From: Sulfurovum sp.
GTDB taxonomy: Bacteria > Campylobacterota > Campylobacteria > Campylobacterales > Sulfurovaceae
DNA length: 40,644 nt
Assembly (NCBI GenBank): GCA_002733215.1
Contig: NVUY01000005.1
Coordinates: 1,518-42,161, forward strand
Reading direction: 5' to 3'
Part shown: in pieces, positions 8,225-16,529 of the stretch
Numbering within the stretch: position 1 is the first letter of the stretch
Layout of the letters: each line of letters starts with the position of its first letter
Position numbers and translations under genes: made by a program
Notes under the pieces: model-generated
Seen by the model: the letters and a program-made list of their open reading frames with translations, nothing else
Database searches by the model: none
What the model was told of the DNA's origin: nothing

Positions 8225-9505
8225 ATGTTTAGCAAAGACAAAGGCAATGAAGAGAGCAATTTCTGGATATCGTATGCCGACTTGATGGCAGGATTACTTT
8301 TTGTTTTTATTTTACTTATCGGTGCGATCATCTCAAAGTCTATCATTTTGAAGTCAGATCTGCATGACAAAGAAGATAGACTTTCAAATCTCTCCCAGTC
8401 ACTTAAAACCAAAGAAAATACTTTGGAAGAGTTAAGTGATACTTTGGCAAAAAGTCAAGCACTTGTGAGTGAAAAAGATCATGATCTTTCAGATAATGAA
8501 AAACTCTTAGTCCAAAAAGAGAAGTTGCTGACACTTAAAAATGCACGTATCGCAGAAATCGAAACTAAAATGAGTGAAAATGAAAAATTAATTCAGCTTA
8601 AAAATGCACGCATAGCAAAAGAGCAGGTTCAATTGACTGAAAATGAAAGAATGTTTAAGCTGAAAATATCTGAGATCAAAAAACTCAATGAGTTGCTGAT
8701 TGCCGCAAATGCAACACAGCGTCAGCTCAGTGACAAGATCATCATCGTACAAAACCAACTTGATGAGAATAATGATGCTTTGAAGAAGAATCAGGATGCC
8801 ATGGTACAAAACACAAAAACGTTAAAAGACTATGAAGGGAAAGTCCTTATCCTCTCCTCTGAGCTGAGTGACAGTAAAGAGACAGTCAAGATAAAAGATG
8901 ACAAACTTTTAACACTTCTGAATGCCATGGATGAGAAGGAAACAAAATATGATGCACTGGTAGCAAACCTCCAAGCACAAAAATCAAAGATAAAATCGCT
9001 TACGGGTATCAAGATCAAGGTGGTTGCCGCACTGAAAGAAGCATTGGGTGATAATATTGATATAGATAAAAAGAGCGGATCACTCAGGTTGGCTTCAAAT
9101 ATCCTTTTTGGAAGCGGGCAGTCCCTGCTGAAACCTGAAGCCAAAGTAGCTTTAAAGAAAGCATTTGAAGAGTACATAGGTGCACTTGTAACGAACCCAA
9201 AGATCAAACCACATCTTGACAAGATCATCATTGAGGGGCATACTGACAGTGTGGGTTCTTACATCTATAACTTAAATCTTTCACAGAAGCGTGCACTTGC
9301 GGTGATGGAGTATTTATTAACTTTAGATTTTACAACACAACACAACATCAGACCGCTCATGACAGCTTCGGGTAGAGCCTACCTTGATGCTGTGATGGTA
9401 GATGGTGTAGAAGATAAAAATGCATCGAGACGTATCGAGATCAAGTTCAGACTTAAAAATGAAGATGCGATGCATGAGATCGAAAAGGTTTTGGATGCGA
9501 AGTGA
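8225..9505 (+). CDS. OmpA/MotB-like peptidoglycan-binding partner with long coiled coil
   Basis: 426 residues. A single TM helix (about 16-38) contains Asp19 in SYADLMAGLLFVF, the place of the proton-carrying Asp of MotB/ExbD/ZorB. Residues 45-270 are an uninterrupted heptad-rich coiled coil, with a 21-residue unit repeated head to tail (LKNARIA at two positions, copies 63 bases apart at 8534 and 8597). The OmpA C-terminal domain spans roughly 285-415: LFGSGQSLL, IIEGHTDSVG, NLSQKRALAV and NASRRIEIKF, holding the peptidoglycan-binding Asp and Arg. Starts 4 bases after the preceding stop. The long stalk should let the OmpA domain reach across the periplasm to murein. Confidence 0.85.
   Translation: MFSKDKGNEESNFWISYADLMAGLLFVFILLIGAIISKSIILKSDLHDKEDRLSNLSQSLKTKENTLEELSDTLAKSQALVSEKDHDLSDNEKLLVQKEKLLTLKNARIAEIETKMSENEKLIQLKNARIAKEQVQLTENERMFKLKISEIKKLNELLIAANATQRQLSDKIIIVQNQLDENNDALKKNQDAMVQNTKTLKDYEGKVLILSSELSDSKETVKIKDDKLLTLLNAMDEKETKYDALVANLQAQKSKIKSLTGIKIKVVAALKEALGDNIDIDKKSGSLRLASNILFGSGQSLLKPEAKVALKKAFEEYIGALVTNPKIKPHLDKIIIEGHTDSVGSYIYNLNLSQKRALAVMEYLLTLDFTTQHNIRPLMTASGRAYLDAVMVDGVEDKNASRRIEIKFRLKNEDAMHEIEKVLDAK
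8534..8659 (+). repeat. 63-bp tandem coding repeat inside the coiled coil
   Basis: The 14-base string CTTAAAAATGCACG recurs at 8534 and 8597, exactly 63 bases apart, each followed by similar codons ending in a GAAAATGAAA block. The repeat adds 21 residues (three heptads) per copy, so copy number would set stalk length without changing frame. Confidence 0.65.
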
Positions 9506-9650
9506 TTTTAAACCTGTACATCTCAAAAAGGCTAACGCCAAATTAGATAAACATGTCCTGTCTTTCCCCCCATATCAGGAAGACAATAAGGTTATCTATA
9601 ATGATAAAGGTAAGACATCGTTATGGAAAAAGTTTTTAAGATGGTTTTGA
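9495..9650 (+). CDS. Small basic protein overlapping the OmpA-like gene
   Basis: A 51-residue ORF starting with ATG 11 bases before the end of the OmpA-like gene, with AAAAGG about 5 bases upstream as ribosome site. It starts MRSDFKPVHLKK and ends TSLWKKFLRWF, a short amphipathic, Trp/Phe/Lys-rich tail that could lie on a membrane. No signal peptide or full TM helix. The stop-start overlap is the main evidence that it is real and made together with the motor subunits. I recognise no family. The alternative is a chance frame, since 51 codons is short. Confidence 0.5.
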   Translation: MRSDFKPVHLKKANAKLDKHVLSFPPYQEDNKVIYNDKGKTSLWKKFLRWF

Positions 9651-9708
9651 GCTTAGTCTTTTTATCCAAACGAGTGTCATTATGAATGTGTCATAAAGGA
9701 ATAGTATA

Positions 9709-11286
9709 GTGAAATTAAAACAAGCGAATACTTTATGGTTAACCCTTGTCCTTGTCGGATGTGGCGGAGGAGGGGGAGGTGACAGTTTTCCTGCTGATAC
9801 CCCTTCAACAGGATCTGTTACGATTTCAGGGACTGTGACTTATGATCTTGTTCCCGCCAACGCTAACAACATTGGACTGGACTATGATGCTATCCGCAAA
9901 GAATCGGTAAAAGGTGTACGTGTTGATGCGATAGACATCAGTAATACAAGCCTTGTCTCCACCACAACAGACTCTTCTGGTCATTATACCTTTTCTGTCC
10001 CGAACAATACACAAATGAAGATACGTGTTTCTGCCAAAATGCTCCGGACCGGTACCCCAAGTTGGGATGTCAAGGTGATAGACAATACAAACAGTAATGC
10101 ACTTTATGTAATGGAAGGTGCTCTCTCTCCCAGTGGAACGGCTGACAGCCAGCGTCATTTAAATGCTTCATCAGGTTGGGGCGGTACGGCTTATACTTCT
10201 ACACGGACAGCCGCACCTTTTGCTGTATTGGATAATGCCTATAGCTCTATGCAAACAGTCCTCTCTGCAAATGCCAATACTGTTTTCCCTCCCTTGCAGA
10301 TGAATTGGTCTATCAGCAATATCTCTGTTTTAGGCGATACATCTCTTGGTCAAATAACGACTTCTCATTACAGTAATGGCAATCTTTTTATCCTGGGTGA
10401 TGCGGATTCTGATACGGATGAGTATGACGACCATGTGATTGCTCATGAATGGGGGCATTATTATGAAGATAAGTTCTCACGTTCAGACAGTATAGGTGGT
10501 TCGCACGGACAAAATAACACGCTTGATATCCGTGTGGCATTTGGCGAAGGCTGGGGAAATGCCTTTTCGGCGATGGCACTGGAGGATCCTGACTATTTTG
10601 ATACACTGGGGCTTTCTCAAGCCTCTGGTTTTACCTTTAATGTGGAATCAGGGACATCAGCAACTAAAGGTTGGTACAGTGAATCTTCGGTACAACGCAT
10701 ACTCTATGATGTCTATGACAGCAATGATGATAGTAATGACACTTTGAGTTTAGGTTTCGCACCTATACATAAAGTTTTTACCGGAGCGCAAAAGAGTACG
10801 CCTGCATTTACCTCTATCTTTACTTTTATTAACGCGCTTAAAGATGAAAATACCGGAGATGCCGTAGAGATAGATGAAATAGTTTCAGATGAGAATATCA
10901 CAACAATTGCAGATATCTACGGTACAGGCAGAATAAAGAAAGAAAGTGATTATCCTTATCATGATTTAATCCCGGGTACGCCATTGGCTATTAAAATAAG
11001 TAATGCAGACGGCACTTACAATAAACTCAGTAATCGTCAATATGTGAAGTTTACGATAGCTTCCTCTAGAACTTACAGCATAAAAGTAGAACAAAGCAAT
11101 GGAACAAACGCCGACCCTGATTTTTATGTTTTTGATACTTCACCTTTTTCTAGGGTGAATTTTTCAGATGGTACAGAACCGGGTGTTGAAGAGAAAAGTA
11201 TATCGTTAACGGTGGGTGATTATCTGCTTGACGTGTCTGATTATAAGAATATTCTCGATGCACAGTTAACAGTTACTATCGATTAG
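9709..11286 (+). CDS. Metalloprotease-like lipoprotein
   Basis: 525 residues from a GTG start with AAAGGA about 7 bases upstream. The lipoprotein signal ends LVLVGC, followed by a Gly-rich tether. Residues about 38-120 resemble a carboxypeptidase-regulatory/CNA-B-like beta domain (SGTVTYD, STTTDSSGHYTFSVP). A zinc protease core follows: HEWGH at 246-250 (HExxH) and, downstream, Glu280 in GEGWGNAF, a candidate third zinc ligand. The last 100 residues resemble a PPC beta-sandwich (VKFTIASSRTYSIKVEQ, VGDYLLDVSDY). So it is probably a surface or periplasmic lipid-anchored peptidase. Substrate unknown. It forms a pair with the next gene, 12 bases downstream. Confidence 0.75.
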   Translation: MKLKQANTLWLTLVLVGCGGGGGGDSFPADTPSTGSVTISGTVTYDLVPANANNIGLDYDAIRKESVKGVRVDAIDISNTSLVSTTTDSSGHYTFSVPNNTQMKIRVSAKMLRTGTPSWDVKVIDNTNSNALYVMEGALSPSGTADSQRHLNASSGWGGTAYTSTRTAAPFAVLDNAYSSMQTVLSANANTVFPPLQMNWSISNISVLGDTSLGQITTSHYSNGNLFILGDADSDTDEYDDHVIAHEWGHYYEDKFSRSDSIGGSHGQNNTLDIRVAFGEGWGNAFSAMALEDPDYFDTLGLSQASGFTFNVESGTSATKGWYSESSVQRILYDVYDSNDDSNDTLSLGFAPIHKVFTGAQKSTPAFTSIFTFINALKDENTGDAVEIDEIVSDENITTIADIYGTGRIKKESDYPYHDLIPGTPLAIKISNADGTYNKLSNRQYVKFTIASSRTYSIKVEQSNGTNADPDFYVFDTSPFSRVNFSDGTEPGVEEKSISLTVGDYLLDVSDYKNILDAQLTVTID

Positions 11287-11298
11287 GAGAAAAAACAA

Positions 11299-11844
11299 AT
11301 GAAAATAGTTAAAATTTTATGTATGTCATCACTATTGATAAGTACAGCAGCGATGGCTTTTGGCGTGAAAGTGGAAAAACCTGTAGTGGTGAAAGGGTCA
11401 AGTATAGGCACATATGCCAAACCCGGTGCACCTGTGGATATCAGCTACGAATCTGAGCATGTAGATACAGGGGATACAAGTAATATCAATATTATTCTGA
11501 CATCAAGTACGACCACGGGAACAATGAAAGTGAAGGTAAAAGTTGATAAAGATCTTCATGAAATATCAAAGGTCAAAAAACATCTTTCTTATGATCTTTC
11601 TGAGAGTAAAAAAGAGTATCCTTTACACTTGGAAGTTTCAGCAGATGAAGAGGGACTCTATTATATCCGGGTGTTGGTATCGATCAAAGGTCAGGGGATG
11701 AGAGCCTTTGCTGTCCCTGTTTATGTGGGTGACGCAGTACTTAAAACGAAAAAAACAGCAGGATCATATAGCACAATAGAAAAAACAGATAAAGGTGGAA
11801 CTATCTCTGTTTCAGCAGCGCAGGAGAGCATTACCGAGGAATAG
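11299..11844 (+). CDS. Secreted beta-rich protein of unknown function
   Basis: 181 residues with a signal peptide (about 1-20, ending AMA). The rest is made of alternating short strands rich in Val, Lys, Ser and Thr, no Cys after the signal region, suggesting an immunoglobulin-like sandwich. AGGAGA precedes the ATG, and only 12 bases separate it from the metalloprotease-like gene, so the two are almost surely co-transcribed; it may be the enzyme's partner, inhibitor or substrate. I do not recognise the family. Its TAG stop (11842-11844) falls within the outer end of repeat doublet B. Confidence 0.7.
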   Translation: MKIVKILCMSSLLISTAAMAFGVKVEKPVVVKGSSIGTYAKPGAPVDISYESEHVDTGDTSNINIILTSSTTTGTMKVKVKVDKDLHEISKVKKHLSYDLSESKKEYPLHLEVSADEEGLYYIRVLVSIKGQGMRAFAVPVYVGDAVLKTKKTAGSYSTIEKTDKGGTISVSAAQESITEE

Positions 11845-11915
11845 GGGAGTCCAAGACGCACTTTTGGAGCAGCGACTTCAGTCGCTGACATGCGACTGAA
11901 GTCGCATCCCCTTAT
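11841..11915. repeat. REP-like doublet B (two inverted palindromes)
   Basis: Stems AGCGACT (11871-11877) with AGTCGCT (11880-11886), and TGCGACT (11891-11897) with AGTCGCA (11900-11906), in opposite orientation and only 4 bases apart. Outer ends ATAGGGGA (11841-11848) and TCCCCTTAT (11907-11915) pair imperfectly. The left end contains the TAG stop of the secreted protein gene. No T-tract. The element lies between two converging genes, the second being murA. Confidence 0.78.
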
Positions 11916-11953
11916 GGTATTGAGGGAGATCTCTTTCGCAGCAGAGTATTTTT

Positions 11954-13222
11954 TTAATGACTCTCTTTCTTTCTTACGATATCTGCACCCAGTGCAGAGA
12001 GTTTTCCTTCCAGGTCATCATACCCGCGGTCCAGGTGATAGATACGTCTTACGTTAGTTGTACCTTCTGCTGCTAGGGCAGCCAGTACAAGTGCGGAAGA
12101 AGCTCTGAGGTCTGTTGCCATTACATCTGCACCATAAAGATTTTCAACCCCTTTGACAGCTGCTGTACTTCCTTTAAGCCAAATATCTGCACCCAGGCGG
12201 TTGAGTTCACTGACGTGCATAAATCGGTTTTCAAAGAGACGTTCTTCTATAAGGCTTTCTCCTTGTGCGATGACTGCAAGTGCCATAAATTGTGCCTGCA
12301 TATCGGTAGGGAAGCCCGGGTACTCTATGGTGATGAGATTGACAGGTTTGAGATCTGCAACAGGGTGTATGGTAATGCTGTCATCACTTATGTCAAAACT
12401 ACAACCCATAGACTCAAGTTTGTCTATAGAAGCCTTGATATGTTCGGGATCTACTTTATTCAGTGTAATACTGGAATTTGTGATCGCACCGGCACAGAGG
12501 TAAGTGCCTGCTTCGATACGGTCTGGGATGATCTCGACTCTTTTGAAGTTAAGCGGTTTTCCGCCTGTCCCTTCGATGCTAAGTTCATTGGTACCGATAC
12601 CTTCTATCTTCACACCGGCATCTGCTATCATTTCACAAAGTTGCACGACTTCAGGTTCTTTTGCTGCGTTAGTGATAGTGGTTGTCCCTTTGGCCAAAGC
12701 TGCGGCCATGACGATATTTTCCGTACCGCCCACAGTGATCTTGTCAAAGATGATCTTGGCTCCTGTAAGTCCGTTGGGAGCTTCAGCACGTACATATCCG
12801 CCTTTTATCTCTATGTGGGCACCCATAGATTCAAGTGCTTTGAGATGCAGGTCTATAGGACGCTGACCAATGGCACAGCCGCCGGGTAAAGAGACTTCAC
12901 ACTCTCCAAATCTTGCGAGCAGGGGACCCAATACTAAAATAGATGCTCTCATTTGAGAGACGATCTCATAGACTGCCTTGGTTGAGTGGATACTTCCGTT
13001 ATCGATATGTGCTACGGTTTCAGTATGATCTACTTCACCGCCAAGCATAGTGAGAAGTTTGAGGAGGGTTCTGATATCTACAACATTAGGCAAGTTGCTT
13101 AGAGTGACTTCTTTGTCACTAAGAATGGTCGCAGCTATAATGGGCAGAGCTGCATTTTTGGCACCACTAATAGTCACAGACCCGCTTAACTTTTTTCCAC
13201 CTACAATCTCTAAATAATCCAT
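11954..13222 (-). CDS. murA: UDP-N-acetylglucosamine 1-carboxyvinyltransferase
   Basis: First committed step of peptidoglycan synthesis: transfers enolpyruvate from PEP to UDP-GlcNAc; target of fosfomycin. 422 residues, normal length. The opening [16 protein letters not shown] and [10 protein letters not shown] are standard. The catalytic loop [11 protein letters not shown] carries Cys116, so the enzyme is the fosfomycin-sensitive Cys type rather than the Cys-to-Asp form. [12 protein letters not shown] and [13 protein letters not shown] are later family motifs. The ATG at 13222 is chosen over one five codons upstream because AGGA lies at the right distance and homologues start MDYLxIxGG. Confidence 0.97.
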   Translation of the reverse strand: MDYLEIVGGKKLSGSVTISGAKNAALPIIAATILSDKEVTLSNLPNVVDIRTLLKLLTMLGGEVDHTETVAHIDNGSIHSTKAVYEIVSQMRASILVLGPLLARFGECEVSLPGGCAIGQRPIDLHLKALESMGAHIEIKGGYVRAEAPNGLTGAKIIFDKITVGGTENIVMAAALAKGTTTITNAAKEPEVVQLCEMIADAGVKIEGIGTNELSIEGTGGKPLNFKRVEIIPDRIEAGTYLCAGAITNSSITLNKVDPEHIKASIDKLESMGCSFDISDDSITIHPVADLKPVNLITIEYPGFPTDMQAQFMALAVIAQGESLIEERLFENRFMHVSELNRLGADIWLKGSTAAVKGVENLYGADVMATDLRASSALVLAALAAEGTTNVRRIYHLDRGYDDLEGKLSALGADIVRKKESH

Positions 13223-13435
13223 TGATCTTATCCTCATATAAATTTATATAATTTTATCTAAAAATCGATTAGAGCGCCCTAGGCAGTGTAATAAAAAGAT
13301 TATATATATTTGTTGATATTGTATAGTATGTTCATTTTAACATTAAAAAATAGAAAAATTAATATTATTCACTATAACTTAAAGGTAACTATTACTAAAA
13401 CTACTGTATTATATTTCATAATATATACTCAGAGA

Positions 13436-13448
13436 GGGCTGTAAGCCC
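13436..13448. repeat. Short palindrome upstream of the 13466 gene
   Basis: GGGCT at 13436-13440 and AGCCC at 13444-13448 around a GTA loop, in an otherwise very AT-rich 240-base spacer. It shares the GGGCTGT core with the palindrome at 2603-2625. Apart from this and scattered AT-rich -10-like strings, nothing recognisable was found in 13223-13465. Confidence 0.4.
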
Positions 13449-13465
13449 CATTTTAAGGGAAGTTA

Positions 13466-14008
13466 ATGGCGAGTAGTTTAGATAAATTAAAAGCACTTAC
13501 CAGTCTTTTGGAAGACAAATTGGAGGAGAAACAGAAGGTTTCTTCTCCTCCATCTTCCGAACCTAAGCAAGTCAAAATAATTGAAAAAAAGCCAGTATCA
13601 AAATCGATTTCTGAAATAGATATCGATTGTGGAAATGTGCGTGAAGAGAATACCAAACGTGTAAAACAACTGTATGAAAAACTAAAAATATTTGAAAAGT
13701 CACCGGACTTTGAAAACATCTTTATCTATAAAGCGATGAACCTTTCGGGTATCGGTTTAAAGGATGAAGATTTTGCCCAGGTACGTGAAGGAAAGTATAT
13801 TCAGATCATTGCGATTACCTATGAACCGGATAAGCACGGGAAGAAAAAAGCCAAGAATATCTCTTTGGGATATTTCGGTAAAGCAGAGACTCTGGAAAAT
13901 GAATTGAAAAATGAGATCATAGAATTTGTACTGCGATGGCGTTATGAAAAGGCTTTTCAAAATGTGGAGCATTATAAAGATCTTATAGCAAGAATTGAAA
14001 CAGCGTAA
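13466..14008 (+). CDS. Unrecognised 180-residue cytoplasmic protein
   Basis: No signal peptide or TM helix. Residues 1-25 are helical, about 26-50 a Lys/Pro/Ser-rich linker, and about 60-180 a mixed globular domain (EENTKRVKQLYEKLKIFE, GIGLKDEDFAQVREGKYIQIIAITYEP) closing with a helical segment rich in aromatic and basic residues (EFVLRWRYEKAF). AAGGGAAG precedes the ATG. I do not recognise the family. It is followed after 103 bases by another unrecognised gene and the helicase, but a hairpin and a candidate promoter lie in that gap, so it may be its own unit. Confidence 0.75.
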   Translation: MASSLDKLKALTSLLEDKLEEKQKVSSPPSSEPKQVKIIEKKPVSKSISEIDIDCGNVREENTKRVKQLYEKLKIFEKSPDFENIFIYKAMNLSGIGLKDEDFAQVREGKYIQIIAITYEPDKHGKKKAKNISLGYFGKAETLENELKNEIIEFVLRWRYEKAFQNVEHYKDLIARIETA

Positions 14009-14026
14009 GAGACACTATTTTAAATA

Positions 14027-14050
14027 TTAGAGAATTTTTTACTTCTCTAA
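14027..14050. terminator. Possible hairpin terminator after the 13466 gene
   Basis: TTAGAGAA (14027-14034) and TTCTCTAA (14043-14050) form an 8-bp AT-rich stem with a T-rich loop. The run of T is inside the loop rather than after the stem, so termination strength is doubtful. Confidence 0.35.
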
Positions 14051-14072
14051 AACGCTTCACTAATTAAAAACT

Positions 14073-14081
14073 TGTTACAAT
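14073..14081 (+). promoter_or_regulatory. Candidate extended -10 promoter for the 14112 gene
   Basis: TGTTACAAT at 14073-14081 is a TGn-extended -10 box (TACAAT) placed 30 bases before the ATG at 14112. No convincing -35 box was seen. Confidence 0.35.
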
Positions 14082-14111
14082 GTACTTCTAAATTCACTAC
14101 TTAGGATAGCA

Positions 14112-14450
14112 ATGCACCTCGAACTTACACCTGAAGCACTTTTAGCACAACTTGGTTATACAAAAAGTGAGCAAACACTCAAACAAATTAATGACATTAT
14201 CGCAAATACAAACGGATTTGATAAATTTTCACAGCATATTCCTTCATTTAATGATGCCTTGGCTGTGGAAAAAGGGTTTATCGCAATGTCAAACTCCGAA
14301 GATCACCTTAAGATCAAATGTGAAGCAGACAATGATGCAGATAATCTTTCTGCTTTTACTGCTTTGGTCGAACACTGGGCAGAGAAATATAAACTTAAAC
14401 TCAAACAAGTAGACAATAAAAATACTTACTATATCATCGGTCAAAACTAA
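14112..14450 (+). CDS. Unrecognised 112-residue protein upstream of the helicase
   Basis: Acidic, soluble, no signal peptide. An N-terminal helical half (LTPEALLAQLGYTKSEQTLKQINDIIANT) is followed by a mixed half ending in two strands (YKLKLKQVDNKNTYYIIGQN). TAGGATAG precedes the ATG. The helicase start codon directly follows its stop, so the two are likely translationally coupled and may work together. I do not recognise the family; a small accessory protein of the helicase is a guess from position only. Confidence 0.72.
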   Translation: MHLELTPEALLAQLGYTKSEQTLKQINDIIANTNGFDKFSQHIPSFNDALAVEKGFIAMSNSEDHLKIKCEADNDADNLSAFTALVEHWAEKYKLKLKQVDNKNTYYIIGQN

Positions 14451-16529
14451 TTGCCTCTTAGCTCCCTTAATGACGAGCAGCTTAGTGCTGCTACGGCAGA
14501 TTTAGGACATAACCTTATCATAGCAAGTGCCGGTACGGGTAAAACATCTACCATTGTGGGGCGCATCGCACACCTTTTACACAGCGGTATAGAGCCTTCA
14601 AGCATCTTACTGCTTACCTTTACCAATAAAGCGGCAGGAGAGATGATAGCCCGGCTTGAACGATATTTCCCCAAAAAAATAGTCTCTAAAATAGAATCGG
14701 GAACTTTTCATGCCGTCTCTTACCGCTGGCTTAAAGAGATCTATCCCACCCTTGCACTGAAGCAGCCTTCAGAACTTAAAACACTTTTCAGAAGTATTTA
14801 TGAAAAACGCAATTTTGAACGTATGAATCTGACAATTCAGCCTTTTTCTGCAACCTATCTCTATGAAATGTATTCTTTGTACCAGAATGCTTCTTTGGCA
14901 GGTTTTGATGTCTGGTTCCTGGAAAAGTATCCTGATCATGAAGTAGTGATGGATGTCTATGTGGATATAGCCCAGGAGTTTGAAAAAGAGAAGATAGAAT
15001 ATGGATTTGCTTCTTTTAATGACTTGCTCTTACGTATGAAAAGCCACTTGGAAGAAAACACCATACCCTTTACTGAAGTACTTGTTGATGAGTATCAGGA
15101 TACCAATACCCTGCAAAGTGCGCTTATAGATACCCTTAAGCCGAGATCTCTCTTTTGTGTGGGAGATTATGACCAAAGTATTTATGCCTTTAACGGAGCG
15201 AATATAGAAAACATCGCTACATATTCAAAACGTTATCCTGATGCAAAAATCTTTACGCTTAAAACCAATTACCGTTCTACTGCACCCATACTCTCTCTGG
15301 CCAACCGTGTCATAGAGCGAAATGAGCGTATCTACCCCAAAAAACTGGAAGTGGGGCGTGTCATGAAGTCTTATCCGCCTAAGCTTTTGATGTACAACGA
15401 TCTTTTTGAGCAGTATCAGTCCATTGCCGAGGGCATTAAGCGTACACATGTTCCCAATGACCAGATCGCTGTTATTTTCAGGAACAACTCATCAGCAGAT
15501 GGTGTGGAAGCGAGTCTGCGTGAGTATGGAATCCCCTGTAAACGAAAGGGCGGCACAAGCTTTTTTGATGCAAAAGAGATCAAGTTTCTGCTGGACCTTA
15601 TGGCACTGCTTGTCAATCCAAAAGATATGATGGCATTCATCCATGTCTTTGAGTATGCAAGGGGTGTGGGTTCCGCACTTTCCAAAGAGTTCTTTCAGTG
15701 TTTCCTTCACTTTGGAAATGGACATTTTATGCAGGGTGTATTGGCTCCAAGGGTGTATGACCTGCCTAAACTCAATCCCAATAAAAATGTACAGTTGGGG
15801 CTCTTTGACGATGACCATGAGATAGGCTCTGCAGCAAGGTTCAAAGCCTTGAATCTTGAGTCTGCTCTGTATGAGCATCCTCTGCTTAAACATCCGAAAC
15901 TCACAAGTGATGCGGTGACCTTCTTTAAAGAATTCTATACACTGATGAGATCGGTACAGGGCATGGAAAAACCGGCAGATATCTTAAAGGCGGCTATCTC
16001 TTCCACCCTCTACAGTGGTATCGTTGAATTACTCTCCATACAAAGAGGAAGACTGAAGTCCGGAGAAGTAGATGAAGAGAAGAAAAAACAGGCCAAAGAG
16101 CGTATACAGAGAAAGTCAGGACTTCTGCTTGATCTTTCACGCCAGTACAAAGAGTTACGCCGTTTTATCAACGCAATGGTACTGGGAGGGAATGAACTCA
16201 GTGAAGGTGAGGGGGTGAACCTTCTGACCGTACATGCCAGTAAAGGACTGGAGTTCCCGGAAGTTTATGTCATTGATCTGGTGGATGGAAGGTTCCCAAA
16301 CAGGAAAATGATGTCCAGCATAGAAGAAGAGCGTCGTTTATTTTATGTTGCTGTGACACGCGCCAAAGATAGACTTTATCTCTCTTTGGCCAAATTTGAC
16401 AGAGTTAAAAAGATAGACTATAAACCTTCACAGTTTTTGCATGAAGCAGGGCTTGTCAAAGGGGAGTTTGTAGAGCCAGAACCCAAAGGCAAAAAAGTAA
16501 AAAAGACCAAAGAAGAGGAAGCTTCCTAG
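14451..16529 (+). CDS. UvrD/Rep/PcrA-family DNA helicase
   Basis: Superfamily 1A 3'-5' helicase, 692 residues. Motif I ASAGTGKTST is near residue 25, motif II VDEYQDTN near 213, motif III GDYDQSIYAFNGA, motif IV TNYRST, motif V LLTVHASKGLEFPEVYVIDLVDGRFP, motif VI EEERRLFYVAVTRAKDRLYL. The last 30 residues are Lys/Glu-rich. The TTG start at 14451 follows the previous stop with no base between and lacks an obvious ribosome site, suggesting re-initiation; the opening MPLSSLNDEQLSAATADLGHN is right for the family. Rep, PcrA and UvrD cannot be told apart here. Its stop overlaps the convergent NYN gene in the palindrome CTAG. Confidence 0.93.
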   Translation: MPLSSLNDEQLSAATADLGHNLIIASAGTGKTSTIVGRIAHLLHSGIEPSSILLLTFTNKAAGEMIARLERYFPKKIVSKIESGTFHAVSYRWLKEIYPTLALKQPSELKTLFRSIYEKRNFERMNLTIQPFSATYLYEMYSLYQNASLAGFDVWFLEKYPDHEVVMDVYVDIAQEFEKEKIEYGFASFNDLLLRMKSHLEENTIPFTEVLVDEYQDTNTLQSALIDTLKPRSLFCVGDYDQSIYAFNGANIENIATYSKRYPDAKIFTLKTNYRSTAPILSLANRVIERNERIYPKKLEVGRVMKSYPPKLLMYNDLFEQYQSIAEGIKRTHVPNDQIAVIFRNNSSADGVEASLREYGIPCKRKGGTSFFDAKEIKFLLDLMALLVNPKDMMAFIHVFEYARGVGSALSKEFFQCFLHFGNGHFMQGVLAPRVYDLPKLNPNKNVQLGLFDDDHEIGSAARFKALNLESALYEHPLLKHPKLTSDAVTFFKEFYTLMRSVQGMEKPADILKAAISSTLYSGIVELLSIQRGRLKSGEVDEEKKKQAKERIQRKSGLLLDLSRQYKELRRFINAMVLGGNELSEGEGVNLLTVHASKGLEFPEVYVIDLVDGRFPNRKMMSSIEEERRLFYVAVTRAKDRLYLSLAKFDRVKKIDYKPSQFLHEAGLVKGEFVEPEPKGKKVKKTKEEEAS

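Noticed and set aside
7114..9505. Zorya defence system
   Set aside because: The pair resembles ZorA/ZorB, but ZorC/D or ZorE-type genes are not nearby and the channel subunit is short; the next genes are an envelope protease pair and murA.
12215..12889. 224-codon open frame antisense to murA
   Set aside because: Shadow of murA with Cys/Phe-rich unstructured translation and no family features.
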